From assembly GCA_009775095.1 (NCBI GenBank), contig VSOZ01000010.1, forward strand, positions 55,314 to 119,313: DNA of 64,000 nt, given 5' to 3'. Each line of letters opens with the position of its first letter. Positions within the stretch are counted from its first letter, which is position 1. The DNA is from Muribaculum sp. (lineage in GTDB: Bacteria > Bacteroidota > Bacteroidia > Bacteroidales > Muribaculaceae). Of this stretch, positions 8,575 to 18,429 are shown in pieces. The position numbers and the translations under genes are program-made. The notes under the pieces were generated by a model, which worked only from the letters and a program-made list of their open reading frames with translations, was not told where the DNA came from and did not search any database.

Positions 8575-11500
8575 TTATTTGCAGAGCTTGAGCATCTCGT
8601 TGACAGCAGTTTCAAGCTGAAGGTCACGTCCCGACAACTGCATCTCCGGAGTATTGTATACCTTAATATCTGGCTGCAACTCCTGATTTTCAAGATAATT
8701 GCCGTTCATATCACGACAACCTACCTGCGGTATGCCAAACACGATGCTCGGATCAATCTGTGTTTCCCACCACACGGCTGTCATGGTACCCGGTACCGGA
8801 GCACCTATAAGTTTACCTATGCCCAGAGTCTTGTATACCCACGGGAAACCGTGTGCATTCGAATAATTGTCTTCACATATAAGCACACATGACGGTTTGA
8901 GCCATTTGTTGAACGGATCGCTGCCTATGTATTGTCCGCGCGGAGCAAACTGCGCGTACTCCTTACCGCTAAGCAGCGTGGCAAGGTCGTCGTGCAGCCA
9001 TCCTCCACCGTTATGACGGGTGTCTACTATCACGGCCTCACAATTGCGGTAGCGACCGAGCAAGTCAGAATATACCTCGCGGAAACTCGGACTGTCCATA
9101 CCCTCCACGTGCACATATCCGACTTTTCCACCGGAGAGTTCCTCTACTTTGCGACGGTTGTTCTCGACCCAACGTCTATACAAAAGTGTAGACTGTGCAC
9201 CGTAGCTTATAGGTGTGACGGTCTCCTCAAAACGTTTTCCTGTCGACGGATCATACACTGACAAAACAACCTTCTTACCTGACTTACCTGCAAGCAGAGG
9301 AGCATAATCGGCATCCTTCTTTATGGTGTCGCCGTTTATTTTCTCAATCACGCATCCGGCCTTTATCTTGCTTCCGGCCTTTGTCAACGGACCGCGGGCG
9401 ATTATCTCGGCTATACAAAGTCCGTCACCGTCATAGCTGTCGTCATAAAAAGCGCCAAGCACTGCAGTAGCGGGCGAAGACTCCGCCATTGTGCCGTAGT
9501 AGCGCGAGCCCGTATGTGAGCCGTTAAGTTCACCTAGCATCTCCGACAACATATCGCGGAAATCGTAATTATTATTAATGTGTGGAAGGAATCGTGCATA
9601 ATCGCGGTGATAAGCGTCCCAGTCTATGCCATGTATGGCGGGATCGTAAAATTTATCCTTCACCTGACGCCAAGCATGGTTGAACATATAGGCCCGTTCT
9701 TCGGCCGGACGATAGTTGAACTCGGCGACAAAGGGTATATCCTTACTCTTGGCCCCGTCGAAATCAATCTCCTTAATACCGCCGCCTGATGACAGATACG
9801 CTTTCTTACCCTCCTTATCTATATTGAAGGCTCCGCCGCCCACTCCTTTTATTATAATCTTGGTCGAACGTTCCTTCAGATCATGCTCCCACAGGTCATA
9901 TCCGCTTTCAAAAGCGGCGCAATAATACAACTTGTCGCCTTTGGTCGACAGCCACGCGTCACCCAGATGCGAAGAGTTGCCGGTAAGCCTCATGACTCTG
10001 TCACGACGGTTGGCAAGGTCAAAGACAAGATCCTTCTTTTTATCGGCCTTATCGTCTTTATTCTTATCTTTTTTACCCTCTTTCTTCTTTTTCTTCTTGT
10101 CAGAATCATCTTTACCTTCGCTCTCCTTATCCTTAGTCTCTTTCTCTCGCTCTTCGACAAGAGCAAGGTCCTCCTTACTCAAACGGAAGCGGTCCCAAGC
10201 GTCGCCGTCAAAGAACATGACATACACGTCGTCCTCAGCACCCCAGCTACCGTGACTACGGTAACCGGCACGGTCCGATGACCATATCATGGCCTTTCCG
10301 TCAAGTACCCAACGCGGATTACTGTCGGAATATCCGCTCTCGGTAAGATTGGTTATGTCGCCGCTCCCATCGGCCTTAACAAGAGCTATGTCGGTGTTGT
10401 TCCATCCGCCTACTCCAATATACCGAACAAGAAACCACTTGCTGTCGGGACTCCACTGATACTCTTGGTCGCCGTCGCTGTAAGAGTAATTGTACTTGCC
10501 GTCAAGCACGGTGCGCACCGCTTTGTCTTTAAGATTAATGACACGCAGCGCCGTACGGTCTTCCAGAAAAGCCACTTCCTTGCCGTCGGGAGAATATTTG
10601 GGCTGAAACGACGTTTTTTCATTTACGACAAGAGGAGTCTCTACAATATCCTGCGCATAAGTAAAATATTTATCTTCATCACGCACAAGTTTACATTCAT
10701 ATATGCCCCATGTATCGCCGCGCTCGGCCGCATACACGAGCGACCTGCCGTCAGGACTGAAGTCCACGTCACGCTCCTGTTGGGGTGTATCCGTTATGCG
10801 ACGAGTAGTGTTGTACTCTATCGAAGTAACATAAACATCGCCGTGCACTATAAACGCGACCTCTTTGCCGGAGGGAGAGACCGAAACATCCGACGCACCG
10901 CTACGCAGATTTCGTGCAAGCACAGGACGCTCCACCACATCGCTCACTATCGAAACGGCCACTTTATGCGGTTCGCCGCCCTCGGCAAGAGTGTAAATCT
11001 CACCGTCATAGGAATAACACAACAGACCATTGTCAGATGACGAGAGAAAACGCACAGGGTGGCGGTCATGACGGGTCAAGCGCTCAACCGCTTTTCCGGG
11101 TGACGACTTGTACACATTGAAACTGCCGTCGCGCTCGCTAAGATAGTAGTAAGACTTACCGTCGGGCGCCCACACCGGATTACGATCCTCTCCGGCAAAA
11201 TCAGTCAGTTTTTTGAATGACGATTTAGCATCGGGAGCGCATGACCATATGTCGCGGGTGATTGATGAACGGTGATGCTTGCGCCATGTATCTTCATAGC
11301 CTTTCTTATCATTATATAATATAATGCCGTCAACCGGATTCACCGAAAGGCTCTCCATGGCAAGCGACGAAAACATGACCGGACGGCCTCCGTCAACAGG
11401 TATCTTGTATAGTTGCGGAAACTGTCCGGAAGGGAATTGTATGTCTTTACGGTCGGGCAGCATCGAAGCCGAGTAGACAATATGATCGTTGTCAATAAAC

Positions 11501-11844
11501 AGCACCGGAGTCTCATTGACCGAGTTCACGGTAACAGCACGCGGAGCTCCACCTTCGGCACTCACCACATACACGTCCATATTGCCATTGCGGTCGGAAG
11601 CAAACGCTATCGACCGGCTGTCAGGACTCCATACCGGCATATAATCATAGGCGGGATTGGTAGTGATACGTGTTGCGACCCCTCCTGCCGCCGGCACGGT
11701 AAAAATATCGCCCTGATAGCAGAACGCTATCGTAGAGCCGTCGGGCGAAATGGCCGGATACCTCAACCACAACGGGGTATCGGCAACGGCAGATGCTACG
11801 ACAGCAAGACCTGCCATAGCACAAAATAACTTTCTCATTGACAT
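8575..11844 (-). CDS. Tricorn-like S41 protease with beta-propeller
   Basis: A 1089-residue exported protease. A signal peptide (MRKLFCAMAGLAVVASAVA|D) makes the second Met, at 11838, an equally likely start. The N-terminal half is built of TolB/WD40-like PD40 repeats (ISPDGSTIAF, WSPDSRSIAFASDRNG, FSPDGRSLVYAAERG). A PDZ-like region (GSKIKAGCVIEKINGD) precedes the S41 core, with VDTRHNGGGWL and the nucleophile Ser995 in EDNYSNAHGFP. A very lysine-rich, low-complexity linker lies at about residues 570-610, probably a solvent-exposed spacer. Related tricorn proteins degrade peptides to very short products. It is the last gene of a likely parC-DUF3316-S41-tricorn operon, 19 bp after the preceding gene. 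Confidence 0.93.
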   Translation of the reverse strand: MSMRKLFCAMAGLAVVASAVADTPLWLRYPAISPDGSTIAFCYQGDIFTVPAAGGVATRITTNPAYDYMPVWSPDSRSIAFASDRNGNMDVYVVSAEGGAPRAVTVNSVNETPVLFIDNDHIVYSASMLPDRKDIQFPSGQFPQLYKIPVDGGRPVMFSSLAMESLSVNPVDGIILYNDKKGYEDTWRKHHRSSITRDIWSCAPDAKSSFKKLTDFAGEDRNPVWAPDGKSYYYLSERDGSFNVYKSSPGKAVERLTRHDRHPVRFLSSSDNGLLCYSYDGEIYTLAEGGEPHKVAVSIVSDVVERPVLARNLRSGASDVSVSPSGKEVAFIVHGDVYVTSIEYNTTRRITDTPQQERDVDFSPDGRSLVYAAERGDTWGIYECKLVRDEDKYFTYAQDIVETPLVVNEKTSFQPKYSPDGKEVAFLEDRTALRVINLKDKAVRTVLDGKYNYSYSDGDQEYQWSPDSKWFLVRYIGVGGWNNTDIALVKADGSGDITNLTESGYSDSNPRWVLDGKAMIWSSDRAGYRSHGSWGAEDDVYVMFFDGDAWDRFRLSKEDLALVEEREKETKDKESEGKDDSDKKKKKKEGKKDKNKDDKADKKKDLVFDLANRRDRVMRLTGNSSHLGDAWLSTKGDKLYYCAAFESGYDLWEHDLKERSTKIIIKGVGGGAFNIDKEGKKAYLSSGGGIKEIDFDGAKSKDIPFVAEFNYRPAEERAYMFNHAWRQVKDKFYDPAIHGIDWDAYHRDYARFLPHINNNYDFRDMLSEMLGELNGSHTGSRYYGTMAESSPATAVLGAFYDDSYDGDGLCIAEIIARGPLTKAGSKIKAGCVIEKINGDTIKKDADYAPLLAGKSGKKVVLSVYDPSTGKRFEETVTPISYGAQSTLLYRRWVENNRRKVEELSGGKVGYVHVEGMDSPSFREVYSDLLGRYRNCEAVIVDTRHNGGGWLHDDLATLLSGKEYAQFAPRGQYIGSDPFNKWLKPSCVLICEDNYSNAHGFPWVYKTLGIGKLIGAPVPGTMTAVWWETQIDPSIVFGIPQVGCRDMNGNYLENQELQPDIKVYNTPEMQLSGRDLQLETAVNEMLKLCK

Positions 11845-11863
11845 TTTTATAAATAATTATAAT

Positions 11864-12901
11864 CTACTGACGATTGTAAGCAAGCGAGGTGCCTGTAAGA
11901 TAGCTTATGGCGAAGTCGAGTATCGTATCGTGTCCGTCAAGAGCCTGCACAGGATCAAGATCGACAGCACAACCGGGCGTCGGCTCTATACCCTGCTCGG
12001 TAGTATTGCCTTTGGCGTCAAGTACCGAACATGCCGAAAAGCGTATGCCCCAGCCGTTAGGCAATTCGGAGTTAAACGGCATGCCGCTGCCGCCGCCGGT
12101 AGTAGAACCGGCGATGATAGTATTAGGTCTGTACTGCATTATCGACACGAAATTGTTGGCGGCGCTGAATGTACCGCGACTCGCCAGCACCACCACAGGC
12201 TTTCCCCACATGATGCGGCCGGCATCAGCAGGGTCATAGTAATAGGCATAGGGCTTCGAAAAGTCATCATGTCCGGGACCGGTCTTGTGCGATATGTAGC
12301 CGGCGAGAGTGCGCTCCGTGATAAAACGCCGTACTATGGTCTCGACATTTGTCATGCTGCCGCCGCCGTTGTCGCGCACATCGATAATCAATCCGTCGCA
12401 CACGTTAAGGTGCAGCAATATCTGGTCAAGATTGCTTTCTCCCACCATACTGTTGAAGCTCGAATAGCGCACATAGCCCACATTCTGAGGCAGAATAGCA
12501 TAGTCCATACCACCAGCACTCAGATAGTTGAAGTTGAGATAATGCTCCTCGACGAGACGCGCGTTATAGTTTTCCGGATAGTCGCTCCACCACTTTCTAT
12601 AATATGACACATTGAACGAAGAGCTGAGATTGGTATGGCCGTCGCGCAGCTCGTTGAGCATATCGGCACATACATAGAACAACTCCTTGTCAGTCATATC
12701 ATCGCTAACTTTGGCGGCATAGCGCGTGTGTATCTCATCCCAGTCGACACCCTTCTCGGTAAAGAAGCAATAGTGCTGATCCATAATAGTCCACAGCGCC
12801 TCGAAATTACCACGCTGACTGTCGCTCCAAGACTCCAATTTATGACATGATGTCGTAGCCGCCAGCAACACGAGCATCATTAAATAACATATGCGTTTCA
12901 T
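11864..12901 (-). CDS. S41-family peptidase lipoprotein
   Basis: A 345-residue protease with a lipobox (ATTSC, lipidated Cys19). The ATG at 12901 overlaps the stop of the preceding gene by one base (TGATG), which points to coupled translation. A TTG one codon upstream was not chosen. The S41 core includes GLIIDVRDNGGGSMTN (about residues 170-184) and the nucleophile Ser246 in SRGTFSAANNF, followed by GSTTGGGSGMPF. A short N-terminal helical region (WTIMDQHYCFF) is typical of C-terminal-processing-like S41 enzymes. No PDZ domain is obvious. It probably acts in the periplasm or on the surface. The substrate is unknown. Confidence 0.9.
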   Translation of the reverse strand: MKRICYLMMLVLLAATTSCHKLESWSDSQRGNFEALWTIMDQHYCFFTEKGVDWDEIHTRYAAKVSDDMTDKELFYVCADMLNELRDGHTNLSSSFNVSYYRKWWSDYPENYNARLVEEHYLNFNYLSAGGMDYAILPQNVGYVRYSSFNSMVGESNLDQILLHLNVCDGLIIDVRDNGGGSMTNVETIVRRFITERTLAGYISHKTGPGHDDFSKPYAYYYDPADAGRIMWGKPVVVLASRGTFSAANNFVSIMQYRPNTIIAGSTTGGGSGMPFNSELPNGWGIRFSACSVLDAKGNTTEQGIEPTPGCAVDLDPVQALDGHDTILDFAISYLTGTSLAYNRQ

Positions 12902-13749
12902 CAATACAATGCTGAAATTATGCGGGCCTTTGAATCGAGGCCACGCGAAGGATTAAGACTGATCCACTCACCCGATATGCCGATGACGGCTGCGGTGGTC
13001 ACCACACGGGTGACAATATTGTTCACTTTGGTCGACAGCACATTGCTTCGCATACCGATCCGCAGACATGTGGAACCGAAATGCAAGTCGGCGGTTACAA
13101 GATTTTCCATGCGGAAATAATTGCCCCACCAAGCGCCATGTACAAGGCCCGAATCATTACCGAGCGATATCTCATAAAACAGTTCGCCGTAATCGGGCGA
13201 GAAAAACACTCCCGTCACCGGCACTGTAGGCTGATAACGTAACGTGACCGGCATCCGGCCTATACGCGTATTCCATGTTGCATATCCGGTAATATTGACG
13301 GTCCATGCAGCTTCCACAGCCACGGGATTGTTACCGTTGCGCGAGTTATACAGCACACCTATATCAATCCCGGTACTACCTCCGGCAGCGACAGTTATAT
13401 TGTAGGGTAGTCGCCATCTATAAGTCATTCCCCATGAAAATTCACCTACAAGACGCCACATATCGGCATTTTTGGCCGGGTTTTCAGTACCGTCAAGAGT
13501 TAAACCGGCGGCAAGCCGCATAACCCATTTGTCGGGATTAAACTTCATGGCCTGCATGCGTTCGTAATTAAACGCTGTGCTCCATCCGGTATATTTAAGC
13601 GGCGTCAAATAGGTATTGGCCAAATTTGCGCCGCCCATTTCAGCTGTGTAAGCCGAGGTCACCGGACGCAAAGTCACCGGCTTCTCCTGCGAATAGCCCG
13701 ACAACATCGCCGCTATAAATACGGCTATAAATATAATTGTACGTTTCAT
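12901..13749 (-). CDS. DUF3316-like outer-membrane-type protein
   Basis: A 282-residue exported protein with a signal peptide (MKRTIIFIAVFIAAMLSGYSQ). The rest alternates polar and hydrophobic residues, rich in aromatic girdle-like positions (FSWGMTYRWRLPY, AAWTVNITGYATWNTRIG). This suggests a small outer-membrane beta-barrel, in line with the DUF3316 family of Bacteroidota. No catalytic motif is visible. It starts six bases after parC ends and is coupled to the S41 lipoprotein by TGATG. The DUF3316 assignment is from memory of family features, so it is moderate. Confidence 0.65.
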   Translation of the reverse strand: MKRTIIFIAVFIAAMLSGYSQEKPVTLRPVTSAYTAEMGGANLANTYLTPLKYTGWSTAFNYERMQAMKFNPDKWVMRLAAGLTLDGTENPAKNADMWRLVGEFSWGMTYRWRLPYNITVAAGGSTGIDIGVLYNSRNGNNPVAVEAAWTVNITGYATWNTRIGRMPVTLRYQPTVPVTGVFFSPDYGELFYEISLGNDSGLVHGAWWGNYFRMENLVTADLHFGSTCLRIGMRSNVLSTKVNNIVTRVVTTAAVIGISGEWISLNPSRGLDSKARIISALY

Positions 13750-13755
13750 TAAGCA

Positions 13756-16437
13756 TTAAAATATTCGTTTCTGCCCGTTTATCTCGTCACGGACCTCATC
13801 ATCGGATCGATCAGGTTCATTCACTTCATCGCCGTCCGCATCATTATCATCAGGCGAAACTTCATTATCGGTCTCATCCACTTCACGAGGGTCAAGTTCG
13901 GTAACCGAATCTACAATGTATGTAGTCAGTCGTTTACCCTTAGCCTTGTAGCTCTTGACAGCGACAAACTCCATAGCGTCCACCACCATAGCGGGACGGA
14001 ATGCATCATCACCACCGTACTTTACTTCAAGACGACATCCGAGAGCGTCGCTAAGCAAAATCAACGTCGACTTATCGTTATCGCCGAGGAATCGCGTGCG
14101 CTTCGACACCGGCTCGAATGTAAAGCGTTTAAGATATGGATAACCCTGATCGGCATCGTTTAGTACAGCGGTCCATACATGGCCCGGACGATACTTCTCT
14201 ATGCGCAATATATTGTCTTCATAATGATTTCCGGCATCGAATGTTGACATATAATACTCTCCTGACTTAAGGATTACAAGTATTTTGTCTGTACCGGCAA
14301 ACTCTCCGAGAAATGTGCCCCTCTTGTCATAATTTATGCGAAGCACATCAGGGTCAAACCATACTTCACGGCCTCCGAGAGTAGAAGCGCCCTTCTCCTT
14401 GAGGGTAAACCGGTGTACTTCATTTTTAGTGACAATATTGCCCTGCGCTCCCTTGCCTTTTATAGCGAGTTCACCGAAATCCACATCAAACTGCAATGTC
14501 TTCAGACGTAGTTTAGGTTTCAAAGTCACCTTGACCACTTCGGCCTCCCCGTTCGGGTTAGCTGAAAACCACAAAATCTTCGAGCCGGGCAGTCCTTGAG
14601 TGACATCATACTCCTTGTCGCGCGTCACACCGGTTACGGCAAAACGCTTCATATAATATATGCCTCCCTTGCCGTTCTGATATATGACATTGTATATAGT
14701 ACGCGAGTCATTGCGTTTGAACACATTGACATACAGCACATTCTTGCCGATGAATAGTTTATCCTGTACCTTGACTACCTTATACTTGCCGTCTTTATAG
14801 AAGATGATTATGTCGTCTATGTCAGAACAATTGCATAAGTACTCGTCCTTCTTCAGCGCGGTACCGATAAATCCTTCTTCACGGTTTATGTACAGCTTCT
14901 CGTTAGCTTCAGCTACCGTAGCCGCCTCTATGCTGTCGAATCCTCTTATAACCGTATGACGCACATAAGGCTCACCGTACTTCTCTTTCAACCCGAGGAA
15001 CCAATCTACAGTATAATCGACCATATGGTCGAGACGGTCGTTTATTTCGGCTATGCGCTCTTTATGATTGGCGATTACGCGGTCAGCCTCATCACTGTTA
15101 AACTTCAGGATGCGCTTCATCCTTATCTCCATAAGTTTAAGCAGGTCATCGCGGGTGACTTCGCGAAAGAGCGACTCCTTGAACGGTTCAAGCCTGCGGT
15201 CTATGTGCTCCAACACGGCATCCATTGTATCGCCCTGTTCAAACTCCTTGTCCTTGTATATGCGCTGTTCGATAAATATGCGTTCAAGCGAGGCAAAATG
15301 CAGGGCTTCCTGTATCTCTCCACGTTTTATCAACAACTCGCGACGAAGCAGGTCGAGCGTAGAGTCGACGCTGTGGCGCAACACATCGCTTACTCCGAGG
15401 AAATGAGGTTTTTTATCGGATATGACGCAGCAATTGGGCGATATGCTGACCTCGCAATCGGTGAAAGCATATAGAGCGTCGATGGCTTTGTCTGACGATG
15501 TACCGGGGAGCAGATGTACAAGAATGAGTGCAGTAGCCGAAGTCATGTCTTCAACCTTACGCACTTTTATCTTACCCTTTTCGGCAGCTTTAAGAATAGA
15601 GTCGTTGATTGTGCCGGTCGTCTTGCCGTAAGGTATTTCGGTTATGGCAAGAGTCTTATTGTCGACCTTCTCGATTTTGGCTCGTATCTTTACCGAACCG
15701 CCGCGCTCGCCGTCATTGTATTTGCTTACGTCAAGGAAGCCTCCGGTAGGAAAATCGGGATAAAGCACAAACGGCTCTCCCCGCAGATAAGCCACGGCAG
15801 CATCTATAATCTCATTAAAATTATGAGGCAGTATCTTGGAAGATAGGCCCACGGCTATACCCTCGGCCCCCTGCATAAGCAGCAAAGGGAACTTGACAGG
15901 CAAAGTTACCGGTTCGGGATTACGCCCGTCATATGACACCGTCCAGTCAGTGACTTTAGGACTGTAAAGCACCTCCAACGCGAAAGGCGACAGACGCGCT
16001 TCGATATAACGTCCGGCAGCGGCCGATGCTCCGGTAAGTATATTACCCCAGTTACCCTGCGTCTCCACAAGCAGCTCTTTCTGCCCGAGCTGCACAAGCG
16101 CATCTTTTATAGATGCGTCACCATGAGGGTGATACTTCATTGTATCGCCCACCACATTCTGCACCTTGTTGAAACGTCCGTCATCCATCGTCTTCATCGA
16201 ATGGAGTATACGGCGCTGCACGGGCTTCAGACCATCGGCTATATGCGGCACCGCACGTTCGAGTATCACGTAAGAAGCATAGTCGAGAAACCAGCTTTGG
16301 TACATGCCTCGCAATTGATGTTTCACAACACCGTCGGTTGTGTCGACAGGCATGCGTGACGAAGTCTTTCCGATGTTTTCGTCCGGCATGTCAATAGCCT
16401 CATCAGTGTATTCAGGGATAATAATATCGTCGCTCAT
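13756..16437 (-). CDS. parC: DNA topoisomerase IV / gyrase subunit A (ParC-type)
   Basis: An 893-residue type IIA topoisomerase A subunit that cuts and rejoins DNA together with its ATPase partner, which is not in the window. The catalytic tyrosine is Tyr144 in AAGRYIEARLS. The upstream helix-turn-helix region reads ADGLKPVQRRILHSM, and the quinolone-site area is KYHPHGDASIKDALVQL. The C-terminal half is a pinwheel-like beta domain without an evident GyrA box (QRRGGKG), which supports ParC over GyrA. A very acidic tail (residues ~855-890, DETDNEVSPDDNDADGDE) ends the protein. It is the first gene of an operon with envelope and protease genes. Confidence 0.9.
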   Translation of the reverse strand: MSDDIIIPEYTDEAIDMPDENIGKTSSRMPVDTTDGVVKHQLRGMYQSWFLDYASYVILERAVPHIADGLKPVQRRILHSMKTMDDGRFNKVQNVVGDTMKYHPHGDASIKDALVQLGQKELLVETQGNWGNILTGASAAAGRYIEARLSPFALEVLYSPKVTDWTVSYDGRNPEPVTLPVKFPLLLMQGAEGIAVGLSSKILPHNFNEIIDAAVAYLRGEPFVLYPDFPTGGFLDVSKYNDGERGGSVKIRAKIEKVDNKTLAITEIPYGKTTGTINDSILKAAEKGKIKVRKVEDMTSATALILVHLLPGTSSDKAIDALYAFTDCEVSISPNCCVISDKKPHFLGVSDVLRHSVDSTLDLLRRELLIKRGEIQEALHFASLERIFIEQRIYKDKEFEQGDTMDAVLEHIDRRLEPFKESLFREVTRDDLLKLMEIRMKRILKFNSDEADRVIANHKERIAEINDRLDHMVDYTVDWFLGLKEKYGEPYVRHTVIRGFDSIEAATVAEANEKLYINREEGFIGTALKKDEYLCNCSDIDDIIIFYKDGKYKVVKVQDKLFIGKNVLYVNVFKRNDSRTIYNVIYQNGKGGIYYMKRFAVTGVTRDKEYDVTQGLPGSKILWFSANPNGEAEVVKVTLKPKLRLKTLQFDVDFGELAIKGKGAQGNIVTKNEVHRFTLKEKGASTLGGREVWFDPDVLRINYDKRGTFLGEFAGTDKILVILKSGEYYMSTFDAGNHYEDNILRIEKYRPGHVWTAVLNDADQGYPYLKRFTFEPVSKRTRFLGDNDKSTLILLSDALGCRLEVKYGGDDAFRPAMVVDAMEFVAVKSYKAKGKRLTTYIVDSVTELDPREVDETDNEVSPDDNDADGDEVNEPDRSDDEVRDEINGQKRIF

Positions 16438-16488
16438 TTATGGGATAATGATTTCAATGGTAAAATGATACATAACGTCATATCACTA

Positions 16489-16496
16489 CAAATTTA
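16489..16496 (-). promoter_or_regulatory. Candidate -7 box for the parC operon
   Basis: Minus-strand TAAATTTG fits TAnnTTTG and would give a leader of about 46 nt. No convincing -33 element is present. Confidence 0.4.
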
Positions 16497-16530
16497 CAAA
16501 AATTTAGCGAAATAATGGTGTAAAAACATA

Positions 16531-16570
16531 TTGCACCCCAAAAGTTTTGTATATAACCTTTGGGGTGCAA
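16531..16570 (-). terminator. Intrinsic terminator after the BACON-S41 gene
   Basis: TTGCACCCCAAA (16531-16542) pairs exactly with TTTGGGGTGCAA (16559-16570), and is followed on the minus strand by ATATGTTTTTAC. It separates this operon from the parC promoter. Confidence 0.8.
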
Positions 16571-16614
16571 TTCAATTTCCGATAGAATTTTTTCAAAAAG
16601 CTCCTAAATCTGCA

Positions 16615-18399
16615 TCAATTGCGCATCATTATGGAGCCTCCTACTTTACGGGTAAGCGGGGTCATCATTTCAGCGCTCGATTTAAGTACTTTGACATTGT
16701 CATCAGCGGCACGTGAACCTTTAGTCTCCGGTTTTACGCCTGTTGAAGCCCATTGTATGGCATAATTTGTCAACAAGTCGCGTGTAGTACCGAATTCACC
16801 GGGATAAATATTCGAATCGTCAACAATAAGATCGGGAATGAAGCCTTCGGAATAATCACGGAAACCCTTGGCATTTTCACAATAGAATGTAATAGGATAA
16901 AATAAGAACTGGTAGTTGCCAGCCGTTTTCATCCAGCCCTCCATACCTACATTCTTGCCATGAGTAGTTGTTCCGATAAGATTGACATCGACATCCATAC
17001 CTCGCAGACCATTGATAAGCAATTCGCTGGCAGATGCTGTCGAACCTGAACCGATCACATATATCTGGCTCAAATTCAAAGAGCTTGTCAAAGCTTCAGG
17101 AATGAGTGAGTAACCATTGTTCTCCGGATTCGCAGCCTCTCCTATACGATATTCGCCGACCTCACCGGCAGCGGTTCGCGATGCGTTATAAATAGTGCGG
17201 ACATAAATATCCCCGGTATGAGCGGCGCCGGCCACAAGAGTACCGAGAAGAGTACTTGACAGCACATGTCCACCATTATTATATCGCAAGTCAATTATAA
17301 GTTCATCAATATTTTTGGCTTTGAACTCGTTAAAGACATCTATAAGTTGCTTATCATACGCCGTATGGAATCCCATATAGAGAAGATAACCGATATTCTT
17401 TCCGTTTGGAGCTTTAACAACATCCCATTTGTATATTGACGGATCTACATATGAATCTTTTCCTACAAGAACCGACGGTACTCGTGGAGTGATTTTCGGC
17501 ACACCGTTGACAAATTCCACATCATTTAGGTCTATTGTCACGTTGCCGTTAAATACCTGAGAACCCAAGGACTGATAATTGTTCTGAGTAACCGCAATCT
17601 TATTGACTGTCGAAATGAAATCACCTCTTTTCACTCCTTCCTTGTCGGCAGGCGAACCCGGAGTAACCCAAAGCACAGCAAAACCGCAGGGAGCATCATC
17701 GCTCGTTCCGAGAATAGTGGCGGTAATCATAATTCCCGAATCGGTATATGGAGTACCTACAGCACGCGATATCGGAGCATTGCTCTCTATATAGGTGTAA
17801 TAGTTCTGACGGCTACCATTAGCCCACGCGCCATCGTCATGATTCACATCATCATAAGCTGCTACACCATCAAGGATAGAAGTAAGGAACCGCTGGTAGT
17901 CAAGGCTATAGTCAAGCGTCAGCTCCGGTATTTTTTCATTCCACAAATAATATGTGCTCATGCGATCATAGATCCAGTTGTTTATTTCGCGGTAAACTCC
18001 ATCGCCCTTTTCAAGGAATCCTTCACCCTGCCGTATGGTAAGCACACATGGCTCCGAATAGCCTTCAGTCTGTATATTCACGGTGGTCGAACGTCCATAT
18101 TGTCCTTCATTAGGAGCAACTTTGATTCTCAACGACGATAAACCGGCCACACCGCTTTCAGTCATCATAATGCACCAGTCATCACTGCAAGTGGCAGTCC
18201 ATGCGGCAGGAGCCATGAACTCATACACCAATGTTGCTCCGTCGAGATCCGCATCGTTGACATCAGACCATTCAGCCTCAACTATGCCATGGCCTTCAAG
18301 AAGCGGTTCCTCATCGTCGCTACACGATGATACAAATACCGGCATCAAGCCGATGCATAGCACCATCAGTATGGATTTTAACATGTTTGATTTTAACAT
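16615..18399 (-). CDS. BACON-domain S41 peptidase lipoprotein
   Basis: A 594-residue surface or periplasmic protease. The lipobox VSSC gives Cys26 from the ATG at 18399. A second ATG at 18384 gives the same lipoprotein five residues shorter; the two starts are part of a 12-of-12 base repeat (ATGTTAAAATCN). Residues ~35-125 resemble a BACON domain (AAWTATCSDDWC ... VLTIRQGEGF), a module often thought to bind carbohydrate or mucin. The S41 part has a PDZ-like segment (VTPGSPADKEGVKRGDFIST), LIIDLRYNNGG, and the serine motif GSTASASELLINGL near residue 456, followed by GTTTHGKNVGME. It lies 30 bp after the 718-residue lipoprotein and probably shares its transcript. Confidence 0.9.
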   Translation of the reverse strand: MLKSNMLKSILMVLCIGLMPVFVSSCSDDEEPLLEGHGIVEAEWSDVNDADLDGATLVYEFMAPAAWTATCSDDWCIMMTESGVAGLSSLRIKVAPNEGQYGRSTTVNIQTEGYSEPCVLTIRQGEGFLEKGDGVYREINNWIYDRMSTYYLWNEKIPELTLDYSLDYQRFLTSILDGVAAYDDVNHDDGAWANGSRQNYYTYIESNAPISRAVGTPYTDSGIMITATILGTSDDAPCGFAVLWVTPGSPADKEGVKRGDFISTVNKIAVTQNNYQSLGSQVFNGNVTIDLNDVEFVNGVPKITPRVPSVLVGKDSYVDPSIYKWDVVKAPNGKNIGYLLYMGFHTAYDKQLIDVFNEFKAKNIDELIIDLRYNNGGHVLSSTLLGTLVAGAAHTGDIYVRTIYNASRTAAGEVGEYRIGEAANPENNGYSLIPEALTSSLNLSQIYVIGSGSTASASELLINGLRGMDVDVNLIGTTTHGKNVGMEGWMKTAGNYQFLFYPITFYCENAKGFRDYSEGFIPDLIVDDSNIYPGEFGTTRDLLTNYAIQWASTGVKPETKGSRAADDNVKVLKSSAEMMTPLTRKVGGSIMMRN

Positions 18400-18429
18400 T
18401 ATTCTGTATGTTATACGTTTGTAACTTAT

